Shown one piece after another: positions 63,801-64,000 of a stretch of DNA of 64,000 bases. The notes below the pieces were generated by a model. The model saw nothing but the letters and a program-made list of their open reading frames with translations. It was not told the origin of the DNA and did no database searches. The translations under genes and the position numbers were made by a program. This DNA comes from a bacterium (GTDB lineage Bacteria > Eisenbacteria > RBG-16-71-46 > CAIMUX01): positions 124,001 to 188,000 of the forward strand of contig JAUIHP010000012.1 of NCBI GenBank assembly GCA_030431975.1. The letters run 5' to 3'. How positions within the stretch are numbered: position 1 is the first letter of the stretch; every line of letters starts with the position of its first letter.

Positions 63801-64000
63801 GTCTACGCGTTGGGACTGACCGGAACGTCCGTCTCCATCGTCGTTCTCATCGGTGCGGTCATGCTGACCGGGATCGTCGTCAACAACGCCATCGTTCTCA
63901 TTGACTTCATCAATCAGCGACGACGAGCCGGGATGGCCAAGATCGCGGCCATTCTGGAAGCGGCCCGCGCGCGACTTCGCCCGATTCTCATGACGACCTC
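60816..64000 (+). CDS. RND-family efflux pump inner-membrane transporter, 3' end outside window
   Basis: Frame open from ATG 60816 (TAGGAG 7 nt upstream) to the right edge, about 1061 residues visible. It matches HAE1-type RND pumps: MSRPVSVIMFTAAAAVFGLVALGRLPLNLLPDI at the start, the TM4 motif GGLALGVGMLVDNAIVVLE with conserved D, and the TM10-11 segment MLTGIVVNNAIVLIDFINQRRR. Between TM6 and TM7 there is an unusually long cytoplasmic stretch (about residues 485-625) with an acidic Ser/Asp-rich part and an extra hydrophobic helix (WILRIVFVLVPGALVWVF). It should export a hydrophobic compound or drug; substrate unknown. Confidence 0.92.
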   Translation, partial: MSLISGSMSRPVSVIMFTAAAAVFGLVALGRLPLNLLPDISYPTVTVRTEYPDAAPAEVEKLVTEPLEEAVSVVRGLRTLRSSSRPGVSEIVLEFGWKTEMDYAALDVREKIDTVRLPDDSAAPVLLRYDPTLDPVLRLGLVGDKDPVSLRELAIKVIKKDVESLLGVASVRVHGGMEEEIQVEVDEGKLAALDIPISTVGQFLAEQNLNAAGGRLRDRESEFLVRTLNEFQSVDDLAETVLFEEEGRRIQLGDVADIQRGFKERDVITRVGNRESVELAVFKEGDANTVQVAKAIRSRLADLEELLPEGVDLQILSDQSVFIEQSVNEVRSNAIIGGLLAVLVLFLFLRQRKATAVIGMTIPISILATFFVMQQLGVSLNIMSLGGLALGVGMLVDNAIVVLEAISRHRSLGKGVWDATRDGASEVSRAVVASTLTTVAVFLPIIFVEGIAGQIFRDQALTVTASLVVSLIVALTLIPMLSAFGNRPKEEVTTNAVEDSLALGRSAAPEGSDVDTSPDAAHSIEPSHDSDSANATSTADSPAGRRSKFRAVMARIGAVLWFPPKWILRIVFVLVPGALVWVFRHIFRALDRAATWVGRPIGRLFDRGWDSVESAYPALLGKALERRGLTLALTLIPILGAALVAPRLGVDLVPQFVQGRFSFDLELPPGTPLWKTEAAVRKLEDSFARDPRIGILSTTIGESPEFGSVVAERRENIARLDVEVRNPEDPKLEANTIEAIRDYLDESTEFRHTFRRPSYFSFQTPIELHVFGYDLDELRRYGEHLAGEFAQIDGFEDVRTSIEEGNPEVQIHFHRDRMANFDLDLETVSRTLRNKIRGDVATRYKEQDRQLDILVRTADARNLDMSQVGTLVVSQVDGVPIPLSSVAEVSVGTGPSEITRIDQQRAAIVRANLSGMDLGTATRRIETVLERNPAPPALAVALGGQNEEVRRSYRSLAMAVALAVFMVYMVMASQFESFLHPFVILMTVPLGMVGVVYALGLTGTSVSIVVLIGAVMLTGIVVNNAIVLIDFINQRRRAGMAKIAAILEAARARLRPILMTT

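Noticed and set aside
1-64000. Insertion sequences, prophage genes, rRNA genes or a replication origin
   Set aside because: No transposase, integrase, phage structural gene outside the T6SS, rRNA stretch or DnaA-box cluster could be recognised.

Overview
The window comes from a high-G+C, diderm (outer-membrane) bacterium. Lipoproteins with lipobox cysteines, an outer-membrane beta-barrel, CsgG-type proteins, an RND efflux system and a full type VI secretion (T6SS) envelope complex support this. Eukaryotic-like Ser/Thr kinase and FHA domains, FG-GAP propellers, Cys-rich repeats, a ferredoxin-dependent 2-oxoacid oxidoreductase and a selenocysteine-containing SelD fit an uncultivated FCB-, Gemmatimonadota- or Planctomycetota-like lineage. 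The sequence alone does not fix the phylum.

Layout. 1-5.2 kb: an FG-GAP propeller fused to a D,D-carboxypeptidase-like domain (cut by the left edge), a DUF2254 membrane protein and a low-complexity protein. 5.2-10.6 kb: a tightly coupled minus-strand operon, aromatic amino acid decarboxylase, moeA, moaC, mobA, serB, each pair overlapping by 4 nt. 10.6-12.5 kb: an exported Cys-repeat protein and a cyclophilin. 12.9-19 kb: korA-korB, an acyltransferase/glycosyltransferase pair and an exported protein of unknown function. 19-24.4 kb: a SNF2 helicase with its SWIM partner, and a CDF metal transporter. 24.5-30.9 kb: a plus-strand operon of two CsgG-like proteins, a beta-barrel, a lipoprotein and a fused TssB-TssC protein.

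30.9-58.2 kb is a T6SS locus built around a divergent promoter region at about 44.2-44.5 kb. Leftward run fha, a double zinc-ribbon gene, tssA, tssB, tssC, hcp, tagJ, tssE, tssF, tssG, clpV and an esterase: sheath, tube, baseplate and recycling ATPase. Rightward run a kinase-like zinc-ribbon protein, a coiled-coil protein, tssJ, tssK, tssL, tssM, tagF, ppkA and a third CsgG-like gene: envelope complex plus threonine-phosphorylation control. No VgrG, PAAR, PppA phosphatase or evident effector/immunity pair is seen in the window.

58.2-64 kb: selD with an in-frame UGA (Sec) and a SECIS-like hairpin, then an RND adaptor and an RND pump cut by the right edge.

The most interesting points are: (1) a TssB-TssC fusion lacking the C-terminal part of TssC, next to an ordinary tssB/tssC pair; (2) acidic-Thr-Met motifs shared by TssL, the FHA protein and the kinase-like protein, suggesting a PpkA-FHA phosphothreonine circuit; (3) a kinase-like protein that has lost the catalytic residues and gained zinc ribbons; (4) three CsgG paralogues at the T6SS borders, one carrying an inserted peptidoglycan-binding domain.
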